A stretch of DNA of 64,000 nt from Owenweeksia hongkongensis DSM 17368 (lineage in GTDB: Bacteria > Bacteroidota > Bacteroidia > Flavobacteriales > Schleiferiaceae), in NCBI RefSeq assembly GCF_000236705.1, contig NC_016599.1:2666001-2730000 (forward strand), in the 5' to 3' direction. The notes under the pieces are model-generated. The model was not told the DNA's origin. It worked only from the letters and a program-made list of their open reading frames with translations, and did no database searches. Both the position numbers and the translations under genes were made by a program. Every line of letters starts with the position of its first letter. Positions within the stretch are counted from its first letter, which is position 1. This document shows, one piece after another, positions 56,477-64,000 of this stretch.

Positions 56477-58136
56477 TAGCCCTTTACTTCGCGTAAAAGA
56501 ATTGAACATAAAAGCGGGAAAATTACCGCTTGTACATAATCTGAATTTTGACCTTTTCAGAGGAAAAACACTGGGTATTGTAGGTGAATCCGGTTCAGGA
56601 AAATCACTGACCAGTTTGGCTATCATGGGGCTTTTGCCCAAATCTCTTACCGTTTCCGGGCAAATTATTTACACAAAGAAGAACCTTCTTGAAATCCAGG
56701 AGAATGCGTATTCAGCACTTCGCGGAAAGGACATTGCTATGATTTTTCAGGAGCCTATGACAGCTCTCAATCCAACCATGAAATGTGGAAAACAAGTGAT
56801 GGAAATAATGCTTCGTCATTTGAAAATTGGAAAGGAAGAAGCGAAAACAAGAACTTTAGAACTCTTCAATAAGGTGGACCTTCCAAGGCCGGAGGCAATA
56901 ATAGATAGCTATCCGCATCAAATAAGCGGTGGACAAAAGCAGCGCGTGATGATTGCCATGGCTATTGCTTGCAAGCCAAAAATACTGATAGCGGATGAGC
57001 CAACTACTGCACTGGACGCTACCGTGCAACAAGGAATTTTAGACCTTTTGAATGCTCTGCGTGATGAATACGGTATGGGTATGATTTTTATAAGCCATGA
57101 CCTGGGTGTGGTAAAAAATGTGGCGGATGATATTTTGGTGATGTACAAGGGGGAAACCATGGAATACGGTAAGTCTGAAGAAGTTTTTCATCATCCTAAA
57201 AACCCTTACACCCGCGGCCTTTTGGCATGTAAGCCAAGCCCCGGAACTTCTTTTGAAAGGCTTCCGGTGGTGAGTGATTTTTTAGAGGGAAATAGACCTA
57301 AGTTAAAGTTGCAAACCCCTGAAGGGCGTGAGCATAAGTTGGAGGAGCTGCTTAAGCAAAAACCACTTTTGCAGGTAAAGGATGTAAACAAATACTTTAA
57401 GGGGAAGAGCGGCATGTTTACGAAAAGTAGCACTGTAACTGCTCTGGATAAAGTGGAATTAAAGATTTACCCCGGAGAAACTTTGGGCTTGGTGGGAGAG
57501 TCAGGGTCAGGAAAAACTACATTGGGAAGAATACTTTGTGGCTTGGAAAAGGCCAGCACCGGTTCTGTTTTTTACAAAGGAAAAGATATAAGTAAAGCCA
57601 CCACAAGTGATTGGCGAACTTTGCACCGCGATATTCAAATCATTTTTCAGGATCCGTTTTCAGCTTTAAACCCAAGGATAAAAATTGGAGACGCAATAGT
57701 AGAAGCTATGGCGTTGCGAAAGGATATTAAAAGTAAAGATAGAAAGGCCGAGGCCGAGAGTCTTTTGGTAAAAGTGGGGTTGACTGCTGAGCAGTATGAC
57801 CGCTACCCACACGAGTTTTCGGGTGGACAAAGGCAAAGAATTGGTATTGCACGAGCCTTGGCTGTGCAGCCCAAGTTTATTGTTTGTGATGAGTCAGTGA
57901 GCGCGTTGGATGTTTCGGTACAGGCGCAAGTGCTCAACCTTTTAAATGACCTAAAAGACGAATTCAATTTTACTTACCTCTTCATTTCTCATGACCTTTC
58001 TGTGGTCAAGTATTTTTCTGATAGAATAGTGGTGCTCAAAGATGGACAACTTGTGGAGGAAGGCGCGGCCGATGCGCTTTATGATAATCCGCAAACGGAG
58101 TATACCAAGAAATTGATTGCGTCTACGTTTAATTAG
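56469..58136 (+). CDS. fused oligopeptide-type ABC ATPase (two ATP-binding domains)
   Basis: A 555-residue fusion of two ABC domains. The first has Walker A GESGSGKSLTSL, signature ISGGQKQRVMIAMAI and Walker B ILIADEPTTALD. The second has GESGSGKTTLGR, FSGGQRQRIGIARAL and FIVCDESVSALD. The peptide-transporter C-terminal element is visible after the first domain (HPKNPYTRGLLACKPSPG) and the second (NPQTEYTKKLIASTF). This is the DppD-DppF or YejF type, normally working with two permeases and a binding protein for peptides; none lies near. Everything needed for ATP hydrolysis is intact. Confidence 0.92.
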   Translation: MTDSPLLRVKELNIKAGKLPLVHNLNFDLFRGKTLGIVGESGSGKSLTSLAIMGLLPKSLTVSGQIIYTKKNLLEIQENAYSALRGKDIAMIFQEPMTALNPTMKCGKQVMEIMLRHLKIGKEEAKTRTLELFNKVDLPRPEAIIDSYPHQISGGQKQRVMIAMAIACKPKILIADEPTTALDATVQQGILDLLNALRDEYGMGMIFISHDLGVVKNVADDILVMYKGETMEYGKSEEVFHHPKNPYTRGLLACKPSPGTSFERLPVVSDFLEGNRPKLKLQTPEGREHKLEELLKQKPLLQVKDVNKYFKGKSGMFTKSSTVTALDKVELKIYPGETLGLVGESGSGKTTLGRILCGLEKASTGSVFYKGKDISKATTSDWRTLHRDIQIIFQDPFSALNPRIKIGDAIVEAMALRKDIKSKDRKAEAESLLVKVGLTAEQYDRYPHEFSGGQRQRIGIARALAVQPKFIVCDESVSALDVSVQAQVLNLLNDLKDEFNFTYLFISHDLSVVKYFSDRIVVLKDGQLVEEGAADALYDNPQTEYTKKLIASTFN

Positions 58137-58139
58137 TTT

Positions 58140-59636
58140 TTAGTTCTGTGGATAAAAGAAATGTATTGAATCTGCAGAGATAAGTATTGAGCGACTTGAA
58201 AGCGAAGAATCTATTTGTTGATTAGGTGCAACCAAAATGCAAATAGTTTTCTCCAGACTTTGCAACAACTCCACTTCATCCAAGGTTGGTAGGCGATCAT
58301 AAGCAGTACAATGTGTATAGAAAATCATATCGGCAAATAGCATAGATGGTGTGTTGAAGATTACCGAGTTTTCCGGAATATTATTTTTTACTTCGAGAGC
58401 AAATTCCCGGTATTTCTCAGAGCGCTCAATAGTTAGTTGTGGTTCACTTTCGTTTACATAGGTCACAAAAAACTTTATTGAGATAATGGCTACTATAAGA
58501 AGGAAGACAAACTTTCGTTTGCGAGCGGCCCACAACCATTCGATAAACGGTGCAGCTAAAAAAGCGGCATAGGGAATTAATATTATGGTAAAGGCCTTAA
58601 GCTTAGTGGCCGCAATGGTATAAAAAATAAGGACGGCAAAAAATGAAACTGCTGCGGTGATGAGTATGGGGCGGTGCTCCCTGCGCAAAGACCGGGCGAT
58701 GGATAAAGTGCCCAAAGCAAGTAATACAAGAACAAGAAACTGTTCTGCCCATACTACAAAATGGTAATTCCAGGCATGGTAGTGTTCTTCTACAGTGTGT
58801 GAGAAATGCAGACTATTGTATTCCCATTCCTTTATAAATAGATCTGGAAAGCGTAGGTATGAATAGAGTTGCCAAGGAACAAAAACGAGTAATGAGCTAA
58901 GGCCAGAAAGAAATAGATCCCTCCAGCTTTTAAGCGTAAAATTCTTTGTGAGCAGCAAGAATAGCCCAAAACTGAATAGCACCAATGAGCCTGCCAACCA
59001 TTTAGTGAGCATGGCTGCTCCGCAAGCAAGCCCTATTGCTAAGGCATATTTTAGTTTAGGTGCTTTTGTATAAGAGATGAATGCCCAAAAAGCTAAGCTC
59101 GTGTAGCTTGCAAAAGCCAAGTCATTATGATCCATACCTTGGCGCCCATTAACGAGCAATAATAGCATGGGGGAGGTAAATACGATGAGCATAAGCCAAT
59201 GTGAGGCCTTGGGAAAATAGAGTTTTGTTGCTTTATAAACAGCTAATCCCATAACTAGAAACATCACTACACTTGCACTCCTCATGCCCTGTAGTGAGGT
59301 GCCAAAAACTTTCATTCCTAGGGCCATTTGCCAAGTAAAGAGGGGTTGCTTATGAAGCCAAGTATATGTGGCGTACCAAGCTTGATATGGCCATGAAGTA
59401 ATGTAATTTGTTGGCATCAGTTTTAGATGGAATGGATCCGTCATTGCATTAAGTGCAACTACAGCGTGATAGCGCTCATCCCAGGGATGAAGATAGTCGT
59501 CAAGAAATATGGAGTGAATGGCGACTAAAATTCCTCCGCCTAAGATGGTGAAAAAAGAAAAATTATAAGATTGCCGATACCATAAAAGACCACCAATCAT
59601 GAAAAGTAATATGCTGCAAAATAAAAGTATGTTCAT
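58140..59636 (-). CDS. GT-C family glycosyltransferase-like membrane protein (PMT/GT39)
   Basis: A 498-residue protein with about ten membrane helices. The first periplasmic loop has DDYLHPWDERYHAVVALNAM, with acidic residues at the place of the catalytic DE of GT39/ArnT enzymes. Later come helices and a soluble C-terminal part (about 410-498). Such enzymes move sugars from a lipid carrier to proteins or lipid A. The target is unknown. It is the last gene of a five-gene reverse-strand run with two other GT-C-like genes and the CoA-transferase subunits, and is 3 bp from the convergent ABC gene. Confidence 0.78.
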   Translation of the reverse strand: MNILLFCSILLFMIGGLLWYRQSYNFSFFTILGGGILVAIHSIFLDDYLHPWDERYHAVVALNAMTDPFHLKLMPTNYITSWPYQAWYATYTWLHKQPLFTWQMALGMKVFGTSLQGMRSASVVMFLVMGLAVYKATKLYFPKASHWLMLIVFTSPMLLLLVNGRQGMDHNDLAFASYTSLAFWAFISYTKAPKLKYALAIGLACGAAMLTKWLAGSLVLFSFGLFLLLTKNFTLKSWRDLFLSGLSSLLVFVPWQLYSYLRFPDLFIKEWEYNSLHFSHTVEEHYHAWNYHFVVWAEQFLVLVLLALGTLSIARSLRREHRPILITAAVSFFAVLIFYTIAATKLKAFTIILIPYAAFLAAPFIEWLWAARKRKFVFLLIVAIISIKFFVTYVNESEPQLTIERSEKYREFALEVKNNIPENSVIFNTPSMLFADMIFYTHCTAYDRLPTLDEVELLQSLEKTICILVAPNQQIDSSLSSRSILISADSIHFFYPQN

Positions 59637-59660
59637 GAGTGGAGAGACAAGTTTTTTATA

Positions 59661-60998
59661 TCAAAATCCTTCATTTCTTTTGGCTTTATCGTAGTCTGGT
59701 GGATCTAAAAGTTCAGGGTAGTTTTTTACAAAATTGTCTTCGGTAATCTGTTCCCAAAATAATGCTTTTGACATACTATCGGGGTGTATCAGCCCTTTAG
59801 AATAAAGAATATTGAAGTGCAGTGATAAAATGCTGGCGACCACAATTAGTGTGTAGGTAAGCGTAGAAGGTAAAATGCCTTTTTTGGCGACAGCCGCCAA
59901 TAAGGAGGCTATGGAAAGCCCCATAAAAGGCAGGTACTCTATCAATGCACGAGCTCCAAAACTGCCGCCATACCACCAGCACCACCAGCTAAAAGTAATC
60001 CATAACCCTACAAAAAGGGTAATAAGCGAGGCTGTGGCTGTTGTTCTGTTTTTCTTGAATAGAAAGTAAAATCCGGGTAAAGCCAGAAACAGCAGAGGGC
60101 TATAGATGAACCAACCCTTGCGGTAGCTGAAGAGGCCTTTCCAGAGCTTGGGATCAGAAAAGAAGAAGCCTTCTTCATTGTAGCTGTAAAAAAACCAGTG
60201 TCCTGTCATGTGTTTCCAATAGACAAACTGAGGAACCCAAAGTAAAATGGCAAGTAGACCGGCTATTAAAGCATGCTTTAGGATTATAAGAGGATCATGT
60301 TGCTTTCTTTGAAAAAATAAGGAGATAAGAGGAAATAGAAGTAGGACAATATTAGTAGGGCGCAGCAATACCAAAAGACCAGCAAGCAACCCTAAGCCTA
60401 TCGCTAAGCTCATGCTTTGGCGGATGCGGTATTTATAAAAGAAATAAAGGAGAGCTGAAAACAGTGCGAAGCCATAAGCATGACTCATAGGTTCAACAAA
60501 GGTATAATGCGGCAAGTTGGTGCCTATAAATAGGGCGACTGTGACCACCGAAGCTATGAATGAGGAAACATAAAACTGAAGCCAATTGCCCAAATACCAG
60601 AGTCCGATTAGGGCAAAAACCAGACTAGAGGCTAGCAAGCCGATTTTATATGGTTTGCTAAAAGCATCAGCCGAGTGGGTATCATTATACAATGCATACC
60701 CGTGAGCTGCAAGAAAAAATGGAGCGTAACATATAGATGCTCCGTAAGTCATTTTAACTGGCAGGGTTGTGCCATCAATTACAGCATGTTTAAAGTGTGC
60801 TTTATGCCACAAGGAATCCTGGTCCTCAAAATGAAAGTCTTGATAAATAAAGGTGGCAGGTAGGTATGTGTAATATTGGCTTATATCCCAATCAATCACG
60901 GGTTTACTATTCCAAATGCTTAATCGCAGAAAACTTATGGCCGAAATAATGCAAAGGAGAGAATAGGTGATATAAAAAACTCGTGAGTTTTTCTTCAT
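59661..60998 (-). CDS. multi-helix membrane protein, GT-C-like
   Basis: A 445-residue protein with about ten membrane helices. The first loop has VIDWDISQYYTYLPATFIYQ with acidic residues as in GT-C transferases. Aromatic-rich loops follow (PHYTFVEPMSHAYGFALF; RKGWFIYSPLLFLALPGFYF). A short soluble tail ends PPDYDKAKRNEGF. It is probably a lipid-linked sugar or mannosyl transferase, but no family is certain. Its start overlaps the stop of scoB by 1 bp (TAATG), so it is translationally coupled to the CoA-transferase. Confidence 0.7.
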   Translation of the reverse strand: MKKNSRVFYITYSLLCIISAISFLRLSIWNSKPVIDWDISQYYTYLPATFIYQDFHFEDQDSLWHKAHFKHAVIDGTTLPVKMTYGASICYAPFFLAAHGYALYNDTHSADAFSKPYKIGLLASSLVFALIGLWYLGNWLQFYVSSFIASVVTVALFIGTNLPHYTFVEPMSHAYGFALFSALLYFFYKYRIRQSMSLAIGLGLLAGLLVLLRPTNIVLLLFPLISLFFQRKQHDPLIILKHALIAGLLAILLWVPQFVYWKHMTGHWFFYSYNEEGFFFSDPKLWKGLFSYRKGWFIYSPLLFLALPGFYFLFKKNRTTATASLITLFVGLWITFSWWCWWYGGSFGARALIEYLPFMGLSIASLLAAVAKKGILPSTLTYTLIVVASILSLHFNILYSKGLIHPDSMSKALFWEQITEDNFVKNYPELLDPPDYDKAKRNEGF

Positions 60999-61657
60999 TA
61001 GCCAAGTTGCATTTCAGGAATATCTCCTTCCACGATAAGTTTTCCTTCTGTTGCTTTTATAACCTGGTCTACGGTAACTCCCGGTGCTACTTCTTTTAGC
61101 TCAAAACCTCTTTCAGTAACATCAATTACGGCAAGGTCGGTTACTATTTTCTTTACACAGCGCACTCCGGTAAGGGGTAAAGTACAGCTTGGTAAAAGCT
61201 TGGATTCGCCAGCACGATTAGTATGCATCATAGCCACGATAATGTTTTCCGCAGAAGCTACAAGGTCCATAGCTCCACCCATGCCTTTCACCATTTTGCC
61301 AGGTATTTTCCAGTTAGCAATATCTCCATCTTGAGAAACTTCCATAGCTCCAAGTACCGTCATGTGCACATGCTGTCCGCGAATCATTCCAAAGCTCGTG
61401 GCTGAGTCAAAATACACTGCTCCAGGCAAAGCGGTAATGGTTTGCTTACCAGCATTTATAAGATCAGCGTCTACTTCATCTTCGTAGGGAAATGGTCCCA
61501 TTCCAAGAATTCCATTTTCGGATTGAAACTCTACAGAAATGCCTTCAGGAATATAGTTTGCCACTAATGTGGGAATGCCAATTCCAAGGTTTACATAATA
61601 TCCATCTTGCATTTCTTGTGCAATGCGTTGCGCGATTCCGTTTTTATCAAGTGCCAT
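60998..61657 (-). CDS. scoB: 3-oxoacid CoA-transferase subunit B
   Basis: A 219-residue beta subunit of a succinyl-CoA:3-ketoacid CoA-transferase. [20 protein letters not shown] (20-39) is the opening motif. [15 protein letters not shown] (41-55) contains the catalytic Glu47. It also has [15 protein letters not shown] and the late [14 protein letters not shown]. It activates acetoacetate or other 3-oxo acids with CoA from succinyl-CoA. The A subunit (63461-64000) is on the same strand but separated by one GT-C-like gene, which is unusual because they are normally adjacent. Confidence 0.94.
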   Translation of the reverse strand: MALDKNGIAQRIAQEMQDGYYVNLGIGIPTLVANYIPEGISVEFQSENGILGMGPFPYEDEVDADLINAGKQTITALPGAVYFDSATSFGMIRGQHVHMTVLGAMEVSQDGDIANWKIPGKMVKGMGGAMDLVASAENIIVAMMHTNRAGESKLLPSCTLPLTGVRCVKKIVTDLAVIDVTERGFELKEVAPGVTVDQVIKATEGKLIVEGDIPEMQLG

Positions 61658-61666
61658 ATTGTGTAT

Positions 61667-63445
61667 TTAATCAAGTTTAAAAATAGTGCATTCTGCAGCT
61701 TTCACGCTTATTTTGGGTACTCGGTAGTTCCAAATATAAACGTGGGCCAAGGTAGCAGATGCAGGAATATTGTACCAAGTAAAAGTAAATTTTGTATCAC
61801 CCGTTTGATTCCAATTGAGTTTTAAAGGAGTGATTTCTATTTGTTCGGTGGCTATTATTTCTCCAATCGAATCTTTTAGCTCAATGGTTGTATAGAGTAA
61901 ATGTGGTGCAGAAGGAGCTGCAATATTTACCGAAAAAGAAAACAGAAGGTTTTTGTTTTTGAGTGTGTTTAGCCCAATATCTCCAAATTCATAGCGCTGG
62001 TTTTCAATTTTGTCTGGATGTGAAATCTGGTAATTATATACGGGAGTCAATATTTTCGGAGATTTTCGCTTTAAAAGTGAGGTACTGTTTCGCTTATCGC
62101 TGGATATAATTTTATAATCCTTAGCGGGAAACTGGCCGAGCGAATCTGAAATCAAAACTATATCTGCGGAGGTGTTGGTGATGTTCCAAGCATATTGCAA
62201 ATCGTTCAGCTGAGTTCCATTTTTCATATTGAGATAATCGTACACATGCTTGTTAAAAAGTACATTGCTCTCAAGGGTTAAAAGTTGATTAGTATCCTTT
62301 TGAAGTTTTACAAGGTCATCATAAAAATCATCTGAAAATTGCTGGAGAGCCCAATCGTCCAAAGAGGCGCGGTATAGGTTATAGCGTGGTACTTGGGTTA
62401 TGGGTATTAGTAATAGAGGAACGCTGAATAAGTATGCCTTGTTCCAATAGGATTGGAGAAAATCTAGGCTAAAAAATAGTGAAGCTACCAATAGAAAATA
62501 CCAATGGATGGTGGTGCGCTCACGTGGTAGGTTTACATCTAAAAACCAAAACTGCACTAAGGTGGCTAGTATATTTAATGTAAGAAGCGTGCCAATTATG
62601 AAGTAAGGATTTTGGGCTTTTTTCGTGCCTATTTTACTTATGATTGTTCCTATTGCAGTTGCAATTATTAGAGCAATTATTAATAAGTCCCAAGCTGAAG
62701 AAATATTGCCATGTAGTGCCGCTAACAGGGAGTGAAAACTGTCGCGGATGTTAGTTTGAAAGCCAAAGTATAATTGATTGTAAGCTTTTAATTGTAACCC
62801 CATAAGAATTGGGATTATAAGTACACTGGCTCTAATGAGAATATTTACAAACCATTTAAATCTGGGCGTTTGCGTATAAGTAAAGTAGGCAAACAGTAGA
62901 ATCCATATAAAATAACTATTCACCAAATTGAGATTGGAAAAAAGCGCTAAAGTCATAAAGAGCCAAGTTTGCCAATCAAGTAGAAGTTTTTTGCTCTCTA
63001 CAGCTTTTATAAAGTGCCAAATAGCAGCGGTAAAAAAGGCTATAGAAAGACCGTATCCACGAGTGTATCCAAATAGTTCGAGTAGGTAGGGGGTGGCAAT
63101 AAGACAGATCCAAAAGCCCCAACGAATCCAGATATTTTTCAGAAGCTTCCCTATTTTGAAACTATAGAAGGAAAATAGACCAAGGGCAAGCACATTGGGA
63201 ATCCTTAGTGCCCACTCCTCAATGCTGATCAACTTAAAGCAAATCCAGGTAAGTAGTGAGTTTACAGGGTGATTATTAGCTGACCAAAATATGGTGTCAA
63301 AAGGAAGGAACCTATCCGTATAAATGAAATATAGAAAGGTATAAGCCTCATCATTTATTAGCGGGTTGAGATACGCCCTAGCACTTACATAAATAACCGC
63401 AATCAGGGCAAAAAGGACGAAGAGGACTTTCTCGACTTTGGCCAT
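61667..63445 (-). CDS. large membrane protein (GT-C-like) inserted between scoA and scoB
   Basis: A 592-residue protein with about ten to eleven membrane helices in the first 390 residues and a soluble beta-rich domain after that (IIATEQIEITPLKLNWNQTG; FTWYNIPASATLAHVYIWNY). LNPLINDEAYTFLYFIYTDR lies in the first loop, with Asp-Glu as in GT39-like active sites, and NNHPVNSLLTW follows. It is probably a polyprenyl-linked sugar transferase for glycoproteins or surface polymer. Spacing to its neighbours is 9 bp (scoB) and 15 bp (scoA), so it is fully within that transcript. Confidence 0.72.
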   Translation of the reverse strand: MAKVEKVLFVLFALIAVIYVSARAYLNPLINDEAYTFLYFIYTDRFLPFDTIFWSANNHPVNSLLTWICFKLISIEEWALRIPNVLALGLFSFYSFKIGKLLKNIWIRWGFWICLIATPYLLELFGYTRGYGLSIAFFTAAIWHFIKAVESKKLLLDWQTWLFMTLALFSNLNLVNSYFIWILLFAYFTYTQTPRFKWFVNILIRASVLIIPILMGLQLKAYNQLYFGFQTNIRDSFHSLLAALHGNISSAWDLLIIALIIATAIGTIISKIGTKKAQNPYFIIGTLLTLNILATLVQFWFLDVNLPRERTTIHWYFLLVASLFFSLDFLQSYWNKAYLFSVPLLLIPITQVPRYNLYRASLDDWALQQFSDDFYDDLVKLQKDTNQLLTLESNVLFNKHVYDYLNMKNGTQLNDLQYAWNITNTSADIVLISDSLGQFPAKDYKIISSDKRNSTSLLKRKSPKILTPVYNYQISHPDKIENQRYEFGDIGLNTLKNKNLLFSFSVNIAAPSAPHLLYTTIELKDSIGEIIATEQIEITPLKLNWNQTGDTKFTFTWYNIPASATLAHVYIWNYRVPKISVKAAECTIFKLD

Positions 63446-63460
63446 TGTGTAAAAAAAAGC

Positions 63461-64000
63461 TTAAACCGCCTTTTGCCTTACAGTCCTTTGTTCTATGCGT
63501 TTTTCAAACTTTTCACCTTGGTAAATGCGCTGCACAAAAATACCTGGGGTGTGAATTTCATTTGGATCAAGCTCACCAGCAGGCACTAGCTCTTCCACTT
63601 CGGCCACGGTGATTTTACCTCCCATTGCCATCAAGGGGTTAAAATTTCGTGAAGTTCCTTTAAAGATTAGGTTTCCTGCTTCGTCACCTTTCCAGGCTTT
63701 TACAAAGGCAAAATCAGCTTCAAAGGCGTGTTCTAAAATGTGTGGCTTTCCATTAAACCAGCGAACTTCTTTGCCCAAAGCTACTTCGGTACCATAGCCT
63801 GCAGGAGTAAAGAAAGCAGGAATTCCAGCTCCAGCAGCTCGGCACCTTTCTGCCAATGTTCCTTGCGGGATTAGCTCTACCTCAAGTTCACCGCTAAGCA
63901 TCTGTTTTTCAAAAAGATCATTCTCACCTACATAAGAAGAAATCATTTTTTTGATTTGACGTGTCTGGAGTAAAAGACCTAAGCCAAAATCATCAACACC
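63461..64000 (-). CDS. scoA: 3-oxoacid CoA-transferase subunit A, 5' end outside window
   Basis: The frame stays open to the right edge. Upstream of the first internal Met (63946) it reads [18 protein letters not shown], the normal lead-in to [17 protein letters not shown], so the gene begins beyond 64000 and about 50 residues are missing. The visible part has [55 protein letters not shown] and the end [10 protein letters not shown]. It is the partner of scoB at 60998-61657. Together they use succinyl-CoA to activate 3-oxo acids. Confidence 0.94.
   Translation of the reverse strand, partial: GVDDFGLGLLLQTRQIKKMISSYVGENDLFEKQMLSGELEVELIPQGTLAERCRAAGAGIPAFFTPAGYGTEVALGKEVRWFNGKPHILEHAFEADFAFVKAWKGDEAGNLIFKGTSRNFNPLMAMGGKITVAEVEELVPAGELDPNEIHTPGIFVQRIYQGEKFEKRIEQRTVRQKAV

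Noticed and set aside
1-64000. CRISPR arrays, cas genes, prophage, transposases, rRNA
   Set aside because: I found no regularly spaced direct repeats, no Cas, phage or transposase motifs and no rRNA sequence.

Overview
The window is a stretch of chromosome from a member of the Bacteroidota, most likely a marine Flavobacteriales of the Cryomorphaceae/Owenweeksia type. This rests on the gene families: an ECF sigma factor followed by a trans-envelope beta-barrel protein, a stand-alone GldM C-terminal domain, a carboxypeptidase-regulatory-domain TonB receptor, a ligase-associated exonuclease with an ATP-dependent ligase, a Bacteroidota-type LpxH, a deoxyhypusine-synthase-like polyamine enzyme, and many lipoproteins. 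Promoter candidates also match the Bacteroidota form TTG-N19-TAnnTTTG. The genus is inference. There are about 60 protein genes, one tRNA gene (Asn, GTT), one clear gene remnant, and several strong terminators. I saw no CRISPR array, rRNA, transposase, integrase or phage genes.

Layout. 1-2.4 kb: SIMPL-domain protein, enoyl-CoA hydratase, serine hydrolase, S4 RNA-binding protein. 2.5-4.6 kb: a convergent LytTR response regulator and membrane histidine kinase. 4.8-5.9 kb: tRNA-Asn and a PfkB sugar kinase. 6.1-9.0 kb: a three-gene operon of sigma factor, inner-membrane/beta-barrel protein and lipoprotein. 9.0-12.7 kb: biotin carrier protein, an M1-peptidase-like protein without a zinc motif, and RseP. 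12.9-14.5 kb: an M64-type metallopeptidase with a small secreted partner. 14.9-17.5 kb: exonuclease and DNA ligase pair. 17.6-25.5 kb: an accessory stretch of lipoproteins, a GldM-C protein, an AraC regulator abutting a truncated DUF2339 fragment, and an RCC1/ankyrin protein.

25.5-32.7 kb is a metal-acquisition locus. It holds a DtxR/MntR-type repressor, a TroA-like binding protein, an ATPase, a permease fused to a DtxR-like domain and a second permease. A TonB receptor is transcribed divergently. The 60 bp between repressor and receptor holds two copies of one palindrome, each overlapping a -7 promoter element, so I infer metal-dependent repression in both directions.

32.7-40.7 kb: DUF1328 peptide, LpxH, superoxide dismutase, AddA-like helicase-nuclease, glycine C-acetyltransferase and a 2OG-Fe(II) oxygenase. 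40.8-49.2 kb: polyamine genes (arginine decarboxylase, deoxyhypusine-synthase homologue and, 5 kb on, agmatinase) with MsrA, aspartate-semialdehyde dehydrogenase and a large lamin-tail surface protein between them. 49.3-58.1 kb: topoisomerase III, an AT-rich gene flanked by imperfect hairpins that looks like a mobile cassette, secreted proteins, a 3'-5' exonuclease and a fused oligopeptide-ABC ATPase. 58.1-64 kb: one reverse-strand operon in which the two subunits of 3-oxoacid CoA-transferase are split by a membrane GT-C-like gene, with two more GT-C-like genes downstream.

The observations most worth following are the twin operators of the metal locus, the GldM-C orphan, the hairpin-flanked cassette, the sigma/barrel operon and the split CoA-transferase operon.
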